Of a DNA stretch of 44,243 nt, positions 34,558 through 42,722 are shown piece after piece. The position numbers and the translations under genes are program-made. Position 1 is the stretch's first letter; each line of letters starts with the position of its first letter. The notes below the pieces were generated by a model. The model was not told the DNA's origin, ran no database searches, and was given only the letters and a program-made list of their open reading frames with translations. This stretch comes from an uncultured Butyrivibrio sp. (GTDB taxonomy: Bacteria > Bacillota > Clostridia > Lachnospirales > Lachnospiraceae). The stretch is from positions 1 to 44,243 of the forward strand of contig CAMVNV010000013.1 in NCBI GenBank assembly GCA_947168935.1, read 5' to 3'.

Positions 34558-35886
34558 ATGAGTAATATTGAAAAATTCAACGTAAAAGAATCATCCAATA
34601 ATGATTCGGAACGTAACCTTAGCCCTGAACCGTTATTACTTAAATTTTTACTTCTTTCTTTATGTCTTGGTACTTTTGCGGGAGTAGCACAGGCAATTAG
34701 TGATATTAGTTTAGTAATTAGTGCTTATCATAGTAGCTTTCTCCTTTTTGTTGTTATATGTATAGATTTTATTATCATAGGTATTAATATTGGCCTTATA
34801 TATGCGGAAATAAATCGAAAAGGGAAGCTTTTTTATGTATTGATGTGTGTGTTTTGCATTGCTGATTTTGTGTTTTATAGCATATTGCTTAGTGGCGAAA
34901 GTAAAGAAGCGACATTTCAAGGCTTAAGCTTGTTATTGAGCATAGGTTGGTTAATATATGTATTTGCATCACCTAGAGTAAAAAAATATTTTGAAGATGG
35001 CGAAAAGCATCACTTGGGCGATGTTGAAGATGAAGAGGGTAATAAAGATAAGGCTTTGGAAATTCTTAAACAGGATTCCAAGAGTGAACAAAATAATAAT
35101 TTAACCAATAATGATGAACAATTATCGATAGATAATGAAAAAACAGAACCAATTATATCGACTCCGCAGGAGATTATTCAATCGAGAATTGATGAAGAAC
35201 CTAACTTAATAAAAGATGCTAGTGATGTAAAGAGCGGTAAAAAGAAGGTGCCACAGGATTCATACGAATCAAGACCTCGAATAGTTAGTAAAGTGATTAT
35301 TACTGTAATAGCATTTTTGTTGGTTCTATGTATAGCAGCTTTATCGGTGACATCCGTTTATATGATTTCACAAAATAAATCTTTGCAAGAACAGAATGCG
35401 CTTCTGTTATCTGAGAATAAAACCATTTCTAATGAAAACAAAGACTTACAAGACCAGATTGCTGAAGAGGAAGCTCTTAATGCTGAGCTTGAGGAAAAAC
35501 TCGAGAATAAAGAAAGTGATCTGAAAGATAAAAACAAAGAAGTAGGGGACTATAAAACTGCTAATACAAAAATGGCTGACGTTATAGATGATTTAAAAGC
35601 ATTCGCCAAAACTGAGTACATCGGCTCAACATCATTTTATTCAAATCAATACATTATCATTACAACGGGAGATGTAAAAGAAATACAGATTACTTTCACT
35701 TCGTATGGTACTGTTTCTATGCAAAGCGATAATGGGAATTTTAATGCAAATTGGGTTGGAGAATTTGATGCATACAATCATTGCAAAGTGAAATTTACGC
35801 CAATTATTGAAGGATCTACAACTTTTACTTTTACTAATGATCGAAATTCGACATCATTTAAAGTTCTGGTAATTTACATAAAATAA
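34558..35886 (+). CDS. Membrane protein with coiled coil and C-terminal beta domain
   Basis: 442 residues. About four membrane helices in residues 27-145, then a polar Asn/Glu-rich linker. A further membrane helix follows around residue 250 (VIITVIAFLLVLCIAALSV), and a heptad-rich coiled coil at about 275-330 (NKSLQEQNALLLSENKTISN, EEEALNAELEEKLENKESDL). A C-terminal beta-rich, possibly Ig-like domain ends in FTFTNDRNSTSFKVLVIYIK. The coiled coil and tail should lie outside. I recognise no family. AGGAGG precedes ATG 34558. Confidence 0.65.
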   Translation: MSNIEKFNVKESSNNDSERNLSPEPLLLKFLLLSLCLGTFAGVAQAISDISLVISAYHSSFLLFVVICIDFIIIGINIGLIYAEINRKGKLFYVLMCVFCIADFVFYSILLSGESKEATFQGLSLLLSIGWLIYVFASPRVKKYFEDGEKHHLGDVEDEEGNKDKALEILKQDSKSEQNNNLTNNDEQLSIDNEKTEPIISTPQEIIQSRIDEEPNLIKDASDVKSGKKKVPQDSYESRPRIVSKVIITVIAFLLVLCIAALSVTSVYMISQNKSLQEQNALLLSENKTISNENKDLQDQIAEEEALNAELEEKLENKESDLKDKNKEVGDYKTANTKMADVIDDLKAFAKTEYIGSTSFYSNQYIIITTGDVKEIQITFTSYGTVSMQSDNGNFNANWVGEFDAYNHCKVKFTPIIEGSTTFTFTNDRNSTSFKVLVIYIK

Positions 35887-35972
35887 AGGACAGAGACAGT
35901 CATGGAACTGGTTATACTCTGAAAACATAATTTTATATTATAAATTTTGTTGGTTTTTGAAGGAGGCAACAC

Positions 35973-38477
35973 ATGAATAAATGGAGTAGAATTAACTACC
36001 TTCCCAATCTCCCGCTTTACGAGGGAAAAGAGAGGGTTACAGAGAGCAAGGCCCATATAGAGCTTTCCAAGAATGCAGCTAAAGAGGGTATGGTTCTTTT
36101 AAAGAATGATAACCAGGTACTTCCTCTTGCACAGGGAAGCAAGGTTGCACTTTTTGGAAAAGGAACTTTCGATTTCGTTAAAGGTGGCGGCGGATCAGGC
36201 GACGTTACCGTATCTTTTGTTCACAATATTTATGACGGATTCAAGGCACTTCCTGAATACGTATCTGTATATGAAGAAACAGCTTCTTTTTACAGAGAAA
36301 ATGTAGAGAAGCAGTACAAGGAAGGTAAGGTTCCGGGAATGCTTGAAGAGCCAAAGCTTCCTAAGGATCTTCTTGCAAAGGCAGCTGTTGAAGCTGACGT
36401 TGCAGTTATCTCAATTAGCCGTTTCTCAGGAGAGGGCTGGGATCGTAAGATCGCTGGAACCAAGGCTGCAAAGGGTCGTAAGGAAGACTGGGTTAATCCT
36501 CTTGTTGAGGAGTCAGAGAAGCTTTTTGAAAGAGGAGATTTCTATCTGACCAAGGCTGAAGAAGCAATGGTTAAGCAGGTTTCAAAGGCTTTCTCCAAAG
36601 TTGTTGTTGTACTTAATGTCGGCGGCGTAGTAGATACAAAGTGGTTCGCTGATGAGAAGAAGATCCAGGGCGTTCTTCTTGCTCTTCAGGGCGGTATGGA
36701 AGGAGGACTGGCTGAAGCTGAGCTTTTATGCGGTATCGGAACTCCTTCAGGTAAGCTTGCAGATACTTTTGCCAAAGACCTTACAGATTATCCTTCAACA
36801 GAAGGCTTCCATGAATCAAATGACTATGTAAATTATACAGATGATATATATGTAGGCTACAGATATTTCGAGACAATCCCGGGAGCTGCTGATAAGGTTG
36901 TATATCCATTTGGATATGGTCTTTCATATACAACTTTCCAGGTTGTTGATCCTACTGCAAGAGTTGAGGACATTAACAAGGATGATGAAGGCGCTGAGTT
37001 TACTTTTACCTTCGAAGATGATCCTGATAATGTAGCGCTTAAGCCATCTGACGTTAAGAAGTCATACATCACAGCAACTGCACGTGTAAGAAATTCAGGT
37101 AAGTTCCCTGGACGTGAAGTAATTCAGGTTTATTTCTGTCCTCCACAGGGTAAACTTGGTAAGCCTTCTAAGGTTCTTGCAGGATACCAGAAAACAAGAC
37201 TTCTTGCTCCTGGCGAGTCACAGCTTGTTAAGATAACATTCCCTGTATCACAGATGGCATCTTATGATGATGAAGGCAAGGTTGCAAAGTCAGCTTATGT
37301 CCTTGAAGAAGGAGAGTACGGTATTTTCCTTGGAACATCTTCAATAAATCTTATCTGTGTAAGTGAGGTTACTCTTTCTAAAGATACTGTTGTAGAGCAG
37401 CTTACAGAGCGTCTTGCTCCTGTATCTCTTCCTAAGAGACTTCTTGCAAATGGTAAGTATGAAAAGCTTAAGATTGGCAAGGCAAGAGATATCAACGCTA
37501 CAAAGCTTCCTGAAAATCCTGAGAAGAACATGGGCTTCATGCCTCAGGTACGCCACGTTGATCCTATTCAGATGTGGGCTGAGAAAAAAGAAAAGCATCA
37601 GCTTATTGAGGTTGCAGAAGGTAAGATCACTCTTGATGAGTTTATTGCACAGTTCTCAGATGAGGAGCTTGCAGATCTTCTTGGAGGTCAGCCTAATACG
37701 GGTGTTGCTAATACCTTTGGTTTTGGTAACTTCCCTGATTATGGAGTTCCGAATGCAATGACAGCTGATGGTCCTGCAGGACTTCGTATTCAGCCTGAAG
37801 CTCTCGTTCATACAACAGCGTTCCCTTGCTCAACACTTCTTGCATGCAGCTGGGATCCTGAGATTGTATATGAAGTTGGTAAGGCAGCAGGTGAAGAGGT
37901 TAAGGAGAATAACCTTGCTGTATGGCTTACTCCTGCTATCAATATTCACAGAAGTCCTCTTTGCGGAAGAAATTTCGAGTACTATTCAGAAGATCCTCTT
38001 CTTGCAGGTAAGCAGGCAGCAGCTATGGTAAGGGGTGTTCAGTCCAACCGTATTGGCGTATCTGTTAAGCACTTTGCTCTTAACAACAAAGAGACTAACA
38101 GAAACGAAAGTGATTCTCGCGCATCAGAAAGAGCTATCCGTGAGATCTACTTAAAGCCTTTCGAGATCGTGGTCAAAGAGTCTGATCCTTGGACTGTAAT
38201 GTCTTCTTACAATGCTATTAATGGTGTTCGTGCATCAGAAAGCCACGAGCTTCTTACAGATATCCTTCGCGATGAGTGGGGCTTCAAGGGCATGGTAACT
38301 ACCGACTGGTGGGGACACGGCGAGCACTACAAGGAAGTTGCAGCTGGCAATGATATAAAGATGGCTAACGGATTCCCTAAGCGCCTTCTTGACGCTAAGA
38401 AGAAAAAGCTTCTTACAAGGGAAGAGATGGAGATCTGTGGCAAGCGTATTCTTGAGCTGATATTAAAACTCGATTGA
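35973..38477 (+). CDS. Beta-glucosidase, GH3, with permuted domain order
   Basis: 834 residues, cytoplasmic. The domain usually at the C-terminus comes first (AAKEGMVLLKNDNQVLPL and GGGGSGDVT), followed by a fibronectin-III-like domain (GREVIQVYFCPPQGKLGKPS). The catalytic barrel comes last (TADGPAGLRIQPEA, GRNFEYYSEDPLL, KHFALNNKETNRNESDS, nucleophile Asp778 in VTTDWWG). This reversed order is known from beta-glucosidases of Butyrivibrio fibrisolvens and some ruminococci. It hydrolyses cellobiose or related beta-glucosides. AAGGAGG precedes ATG 35973. Confidence 0.95.
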   Translation: MNKWSRINYLPNLPLYEGKERVTESKAHIELSKNAAKEGMVLLKNDNQVLPLAQGSKVALFGKGTFDFVKGGGGSGDVTVSFVHNIYDGFKALPEYVSVYEETASFYRENVEKQYKEGKVPGMLEEPKLPKDLLAKAAVEADVAVISISRFSGEGWDRKIAGTKAAKGRKEDWVNPLVEESEKLFERGDFYLTKAEEAMVKQVSKAFSKVVVVLNVGGVVDTKWFADEKKIQGVLLALQGGMEGGLAEAELLCGIGTPSGKLADTFAKDLTDYPSTEGFHESNDYVNYTDDIYVGYRYFETIPGAADKVVYPFGYGLSYTTFQVVDPTARVEDINKDDEGAEFTFTFEDDPDNVALKPSDVKKSYITATARVRNSGKFPGREVIQVYFCPPQGKLGKPSKVLAGYQKTRLLAPGESQLVKITFPVSQMASYDDEGKVAKSAYVLEEGEYGIFLGTSSINLICVSEVTLSKDTVVEQLTERLAPVSLPKRLLANGKYEKLKIGKARDINATKLPENPEKNMGFMPQVRHVDPIQMWAEKKEKHQLIEVAEGKITLDEFIAQFSDEELADLLGGQPNTGVANTFGFGNFPDYGVPNAMTADGPAGLRIQPEALVHTTAFPCSTLLACSWDPEIVYEVGKAAGEEVKENNLAVWLTPAINIHRSPLCGRNFEYYSEDPLLAGKQAAAMVRGVQSNRIGVSVKHFALNNKETNRNESDSRASERAIREIYLKPFEIVVKESDPWTVMSSYNAINGVRASESHELLTDILRDEWGFKGMVTTDWWGHGEHYKEVAAGNDIKMANGFPKRLLDAKKKKLLTREEMEICGKRILELILKLD

Positions 38478-38594
38478 TTTACTATTAGTGATATATCTGA
38501 ACATGGAGCTTTGTTGATGACAAAAAGAAGGTGTTATTAGCATGCTTGATTGATATATTTCAATGCATTAAAATCAAATAATGAAGTTTGTGGG

Positions 38595-38625
38595 GCACCG
38601 GTTGGAAACTTCCGGTGCTTCTTTT
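38595..38625 (+). terminator. Terminator after the GH3 beta-glucosidase
   Basis: GCACCGG (38595-38601) pairs with CCGGTGC (38612-38618) around a 10-base loop and is followed by TTCTTTTTG. It lies about 120 bases after the GH3 stop and 33 bases before the HD gene. Confidence 0.75.
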
Positions 38626-38650
38626 TGCAGGATAAGGAACACAGAAAACT

Positions 38651-39436
38651 ATGGTAATAGATAGAGAGAAAGTAAAAAGCGTATTTGCTTGCTATGTGGC
38701 AGATTATGATATTAATGATACCAAGGTAAGGCTAAAGGTAGAGCATACCTACAGGGTAGCTGATCTTTGCGATATGATCGCAAAGAGTCTTAAACTTAGT
38801 AAGGAAGATGTTGATCTTGCCTGGCTCCTTGGCATGTTCCACGATGTTGGAAGATTCGAGCAGCTTAGGCGTTATGATACTTTCGAAGATTCCATATCAG
38901 TCAATCATGCGGCTTTAAGCGCAGACATTCTTTTTACAGATGGTCATGTAAGAGATTATATAGATGATGACAGTGAAGACAAGCTTATGGAAAAAGCCAT
39001 AAGGCTTCACAATGTATATGAACTTCCAAAGGCTCTTACTGACAGAGAGCTTATGTATGCTCAGATCTTAAGGGATGCAGACAAGATTGATATTCTCAAG
39101 GTCAACTGCGATTTTCCTATGGACGAGATCTACAATATGCCTATGGAGGCTTTTTATACAGATGATATAAGTCCCAAGGTTTTGGAAGATTCTCTGGCAC
39201 ATCTTAATGTGAACAGGTGCCATACAGTGACATCCATTGACCATCTTGTTGGCCATATATCTCTTGTATACGGACTTGTGTATCCGGCAAGCGTTGCAGA
39301 AGCAATGAGACAGGGATTTATAGAAGAGATGCTTTCTTTTGAAAGCCGCAATCCAAGAGCGCAGGAAGCTATGAACAAGATAAGGGACTGCGTTCATAAG
39401 TATATGGAAGAGCGGGTACGAGAAATCAAGGTATGA
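38651..39436 (+). CDS. HD-domain phosphohydrolase
   Basis: 261 residues. HTYRVADLCDMIAKSL, then HDVGRFEQLRRYDTF with the His-Asp pair, SVNHAALSADILF with a further His, and RDADKIDILKV give the metal-binding H-HD-D set. It likely hydrolyses a nucleotide or phosphate ester; HD proteins of this size in Clostridia are mostly uncharacterised. It begins just after the GH3 terminator, and the spacer downstream is rich in hairpins. Confidence 0.88.
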   Translation: MVIDREKVKSVFACYVADYDINDTKVRLKVEHTYRVADLCDMIAKSLKLSKEDVDLAWLLGMFHDVGRFEQLRRYDTFEDSISVNHAALSADILFTDGHVRDYIDDDSEDKLMEKAIRLHNVYELPKALTDRELMYAQILRDADKIDILKVNCDFPMDEIYNMPMEAFYTDDISPKVLEDSLAHLNVNRCHTVTSIDHLVGHISLVYGLVYPASVAEAMRQGFIEEMLSFESRNPRAQEAMNKIRDCVHKYMEERVREIKV

Positions 39437-39456
39437 CTTCTTAAATGTAAATTACA

Positions 39457-39633
39457 GAAACGCGCATTTACTGCGTGTTTCGTGATTCGATGAATCGGTT
39501 GGCAATAGAGCCTTCGACGAAGTCGAACTCAACCTACTCTATTGCTGCATTTTTGAATCTATGATTCAAAAATGTATAGTAATTGCGATTTAAGTTTTGA
39601 GATAATGTGACGGATAGAGGGATAATTCCGTCA
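39457..39633 (+). other. Hairpin-dense intergenic region before the sigma factor gene
   Basis: Five stems in 180 bases. HP1 39457-39481 (10 base pairs with one G-U, loop TTTAC). HP2 39484-39496 (GATTC/GAATC). HP3 39502-39545 (GCAATAGAG/CTCTATTGC) enclosing TTCGAC-GAA-GTCGAA at 39513-39527. HP4 39548-39574, a perfect 12-base stem with loop TAT. HP5 39608-39633 (TGACGGA/TCCGTCA). HP4 lacks a T-run. This may be an uncharacterised structured RNA, leader or repeat element. Confidence 0.6.
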
Positions 39634-39660
39634 ATATAAGTAGAGGGGACATAGTATCTT

Positions 39661-40230
39661 ATGGGATATCTTATGGAAGACAGTACGATCATCGATCTGT
39701 ACTTTGCGCGGAACGAGGATGCCATAGTACAGACTAAAACCAAATACGGAAGGATGCTTAACAGTATTTCCATGCGTATTCTTCACAGCCTTGAAGATGC
39801 GGATGAGTGTGAGAATGACACTTATCTTAAGACATGGAATGTTATTCCTCCGCAAAAGCCTGATATTTTTTCTGCCTTTTTGTCCAGAATCGTAAGAAAC
39901 CTGTCCCTGGACCGCTATGACATGATGCATGCGGATAAGAGAGGTAATGCACAGGTGGGAGTAATGCTTGATGAACTTGCAGAAGTAATAGCTGATGACA
40001 GGGCGGGAGGACTATCTGAATCTAGAGAACTTGCAGAGATCCTCAACCGTTTTTTGTCTGAGCAAAAAGAGCTTACCCGTAAGATGTTCATAAGAAGATA
40101 CTATTTTGGCTACAATGTCTCCGAGATTGCGGAAAAATACGGAGTTTCAGAAAGTAAGGTCAAGATGACACTGCTTCGTGTCCGCGGCAAGCTTAAAGAT
40201 TATCTCGAGAAAGAAGGTGTCACTGTATGA
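39661..40230 (+). CDS. ECF-type RNA polymerase sigma factor
   Basis: 189 residues with sigma-70 region 2 (ECENDTYLKTWNVIPPQKPD, AFLSRIVRNLSLDRY) and region 4 (FIRRYYFGYNVSEIAEKYGV then SESKVKMTLLRVRGKLKDYL). Region 3 is absent, so it belongs to the small ECF group. It overlaps the following membrane protein gene by ATGA, the standard sigma/anti-sigma arrangement. ATG 39661 or 39673 may be used; GAGGGG lies 12-15 bases before the first. Confidence 0.9.
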   Translation: MGYLMEDSTIIDLYFARNEDAIVQTKTKYGRMLNSISMRILHSLEDADECENDTYLKTWNVIPPQKPDIFSAFLSRIVRNLSLDRYDMMHADKRGNAQVGVMLDELAEVIADDRAGGLSESRELAEILNRFLSEQKELTRKMFIRRYYFGYNVSEIAEKYGVSESKVKMTLLRVRGKLKDYLEKEGVTV

Positions 40231-41102
40231 AAAAAGATAAGCGTGACCTGTTAAGGGCAATGAGTGACATTGATGAAAAATACATAAAGGAAGTCCTTGA
40301 TGAAGACATGGGAGTAACAGATCCCAAGTTTATAATCTTTGAAAAAAAGCGTAGGATGAGAAAGACTGTCTGGAGCGTTGTGGCAGTAGCTGCAGCGTGC
40401 CTGCTTGGATTTGCCATGATCAATGTTCTTGAAACTGGAGTTAAAACGTCCTATGAGAGTGCGTCAGATTCTGCGGCACCGGCAGCAGGCGCAGAGGAGG
40501 AAACAGCGCAGCCAGCTGATAATTCTAAGGATATAGACTCAGACAATACAAAGGATGAAGCCATGGACATGGCACCTGCAGTAATAAATGACATGGATGC
40601 GGATAAAGAAGGTGCTGAGGCAGGCGGAGCAGAAAGTGCCCAGGAGAGCGCAGCGGCTACTGAAGATATAGCTCCTCAAGACGAAGATGATAATGAAATA
40701 GAATCTGCTGATGAGGAAGCTCCAGATGCTGAAATATATGAAGCTAAGATTCCTGAACTTGGACTGTCACTTGAAGTAAGTGATATGTCATCTACAGGAG
40801 CAGCTCTTGTATGGAAGCAGAAAGGCGGAGAGGTTACAGGAGACCTTGAATTCTCAAAAGCGTACAAGATTGAAGTATTCGATGGAAGTAGCTGGGTTGA
40901 AGTCGAGATGATAGATGACGTTGCATTTGAAGATATAGCGATGTCCATTTCAAAAGGCGGCACCACTGAATATGAACTTGACTGGAGTAGCGTATATGGA
41001 GAACTTCCTTCAGGTACCTACAGGATCGTAATGACAGTTAACGATTATAGAGGCCCTGGCGACTACGACACATATACAATCACGGCTGAGTTTGATCTGT
41101 AA
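40227..41102 (+). CDS. Putative anti-sigma factor with membrane helix and Ig-like domain
   Basis: 291 residues. A cytoplasmic N-terminal ~48 residues (LLRAMSDIDEKYIKEVL) would bind the sigma factor. One membrane helix follows (VWSVVAVAAACLLGFAMINV), then an acidic Ala/Glu/Asp-rich linker of about 120 residues (DAPAVINDMDADKEGAE-like composition) and a C-terminal bacterial Ig-like domain (SLEVSDMSSTGAALVWKQKG, LPSGTYRIVMTVNDYRGPGD). It starts within the sigma factor stop. The sensor domain outside the membrane probably triggers release of the sigma factor; the signal is unknown. Confidence 0.8.
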   Translation: MKKDKRDLLRAMSDIDEKYIKEVLDEDMGVTDPKFIIFEKKRRMRKTVWSVVAVAAACLLGFAMINVLETGVKTSYESASDSAAPAAGAEEETAQPADNSKDIDSDNTKDEAMDMAPAVINDMDADKEGAEAGGAESAQESAAATEDIAPQDEDDNEIESADEEAPDAEIYEAKIPELGLSLEVSDMSSTGAALVWKQKGGEVTGDLEFSKAYKIEVFDGSSWVEVEMIDDVAFEDIAMSISKGGTTEYELDWSSVYGELPSGTYRIVMTVNDYRGPGDYDTYTITAEFDL

Positions 41103-41110
41103 AATAAATA

Positions 41111-41152
41111 AACCACTTGGAATCAGGTATCTGGATTCCAGGTGGTTATTTT
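41111..41152 (+). terminator. Terminator after the sigma/anti-sigma pair
   Basis: AACCACTTGGAATC (41111-41124) pairs with GATTCCAGGTGGTT (41134-41147) with one G-U pair and is followed by ATTTTAATT. It separates the pair from the minus-strand gene ending at 41202. Confidence 0.75.
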
Positions 41153-41201
41153 AATTATTGATTCAAGATGTACTGCATTTATGAAAACTTATCTTGGTAT
41201 A

Positions 41202-42284
41202 TTAGGTTGAATTAGTCCTGTTCATAAGTACCAGAGCATTATGGGAGAATGGCGTAAAATCAGCCATCCTGAAGTAGTACATGCACAGATCTACAAGTTC
41301 ATCTCTGTTAGAAATGTTATCTACGTTTGAATATAGAAGCACCTGTAAAAAACGTATCTCGCATGCAAGAAGCTTACCTGCCTGTGACATGGACATCTCT
41401 TCACCATTAAATGGGAACTGGGTGTAGAAGATATCATTTACAAACATCCTGCAGATCCAAAGGTCAAGATCAGGGAACATAGAATGAAGCTTGTCGCTAT
41501 ATTCCTTTAATATTCCTGATGGATCATCGCTTCCAGCAACATTCAGGAATGCCTCGCAGTAATCTGACATTGTATAGTACTGATCTTTAACGAATTCTAC
41601 GATCTTAACAAGACTATCTAATGATGCTGATTCTGTAGAAATGTCTGCTGAGCCTTCCTCATTATTAGCTTTTGAGCTTTGAGACTTGGCATTTTCAAGA
41701 AAGGCTTTAATATCAGTAATCTTATTATCTATATCAGTATCTTCTTTTTGAAGAATATCAAATAGGCCGTTCTGAACTTTTTCAAGTTCATCTTTTGTAT
41801 AGGCTTCAGACTTTTTTTCCTCGCCTGCAAGGTCAAAAGAATATTCGCTCGTAGTAGTCCCGATCTTTTCCTTAGAATCCATCAGTATCTCGATAGTCTT
41901 TTCGCATCCGCAGGAGCAGGAGACTCTGGGATAGATGTTAAGACGAGGGCTTCTTGGGAAATATCTGCAGGCATAGGTCATTACATCCTCGCCGCATTCA
42001 TACTGGAGACGGCACCATCCGTTGTCCATAAGCATACGGCAGTTGCCAAAAAAGTCATGGCATAGCTCGGCATATTTGTATGGATCGGGATTTGAAAGAG
42101 GTTTGATGGCAAGATCAAGACCCTGACGAAGTTCTTCAGAGCATGACAAACCGACCAGCTTGAAATATTCCTGCTGGGACATATTAATTGTTAGACCATT
42201 GCAGCATGTATGGCGGCAATCAGGTCCTTTGCATGAAAAACTGGGATAATAATCCGGGCTTAGAAAGGTTTCTTTAATTGTCAT
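41202..42284 (-). CDS. fliB: FliB-like flagellin lysine-N-methylase family protein
   Basis: 360 residues. The Cys-rich N-terminal pattern FSCKGPDCRHTCCNG, CRLQYECGEDVMTYACRYFP and SCSCGCEKTIEIL is the signature of the FliB family, which methylates lysines of flagellin in Salmonella; the Cys set probably binds an iron-sulphur cluster or zinc. No flagellin gene is in the window. The middle holds a Ser/Asp-rich linker. Its ATG (42284) overlaps the end of the small lipoprotein gene, so it is probably translated by coupling. A function other than flagellin methylation remains possible. Confidence 0.82.
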   Translation of the reverse strand: MTIKETFLSPDYYPSFSCKGPDCRHTCCNGLTINMSQQEYFKLVGLSCSEELRQGLDLAIKPLSNPDPYKYAELCHDFFGNCRMLMDNGWCRLQYECGEDVMTYACRYFPRSPRLNIYPRVSCSCGCEKTIEILMDSKEKIGTTTSEYSFDLAGEEKKSEAYTKDELEKVQNGLFDILQKEDTDIDNKITDIKAFLENAKSQSSKANNEEGSADISTESASLDSLVKIVEFVKDQYYTMSDYCEAFLNVAGSDDPSGILKEYSDKLHSMFPDLDLWICRMFVNDIFYTQFPFNGEEMSMSQAGKLLACEIRFLQVLLYSNVDNISNRDELVDLCMYYFRMADFTPFSHNALVLMNRTNST

Positions 42285-42453
42285 AGGATGACCCGGATTC
42301 TGAGGCTACGGATTCAGATATTACAAAAGTCGCACTATCACTCTGTGCTGCTTTTGTTGTGGAAATTGCATTATTACATCCGGTCGCAAACAGCGAAAGT
42401 ACTGTTGTGAGCAAAACTATGGCGATCATACATAAAAATTTCATGTTTGACAT
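42274..42453 (-). CDS. Small lipoprotein, overlapping the fliB-like gene
   Basis: About 59 residues. Start ATG 42453 (MSNMKFLC) is preferred with GAGG about 12 bases upstream; alternatives exist at 42444 (ATG) and 42471 (TTG). Hydrophobic core FLCMIAIVLLTTVLSLF, then the lipobox FATGC, then a short Ser/Thr/Glu-rich tail. The gene's end overlaps the fliB-like start by 11 bases. It may be a real small lipoprotein or the truncated start of a larger one. Function unknown. Confidence 0.6.
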   Translation of the reverse strand: MSNMKFLCMIAIVLLTTVLSLFATGCNNAISTTKAAQSDSATFVISESVASESGSSYDN

Positions 42454-42590
42454 ATGGAACCGAAACCTCAAAGAACTATTACAAAATATTACAAAGTTGT
42501 TTACATGTGATTCTATTATAATCCTCTTTTTTGAATTTGCAACAAAAAATAAGTAGAAATTTTGTACAAATTTTATGGTCCGGAATAACC

Positions 42591-42672
42591 CGTTTTAACG
42601 CAAAATTCGCTAATATAGCTAAGCATTGAAATGATTATTTTTTTCTGATATTATAGATGAGCGTTTTAACGC
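42591..42672. repeat. Two copies of CGTTTTAACGC around the aspS promoter
   Basis: Identical 11-mers at 42591-42601 and 42662-42672, exactly 71 bases apart. The second sits within AGCGTT-TT-AACGCT (42660-42673), a near-perfect hairpin, right at the expected transcription start. They could be binding sites of a repressor that bridges -70 and +1. Confidence 0.5.
42626..42654 (+). promoter_or_regulatory. Sigma-A-like promoter of aspS
   Basis: TTGAAA (42626-42631), 17 bases, TATTAT (42649-42654). Spacing is ideal. Transcription would start near 42661, leaving a leader of about 60 bases. The upstream 42472-42620 region is AT-rich and also holds the divergent promoter of the lipoprotein/fliB-like pair. 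Confidence 0.7.
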
Positions 42673-42722
42673 TTAAAAGTTAGTTGTTGATGCCAGTTAT
42701 CTGGTAGATGGAGGTAATAAAG

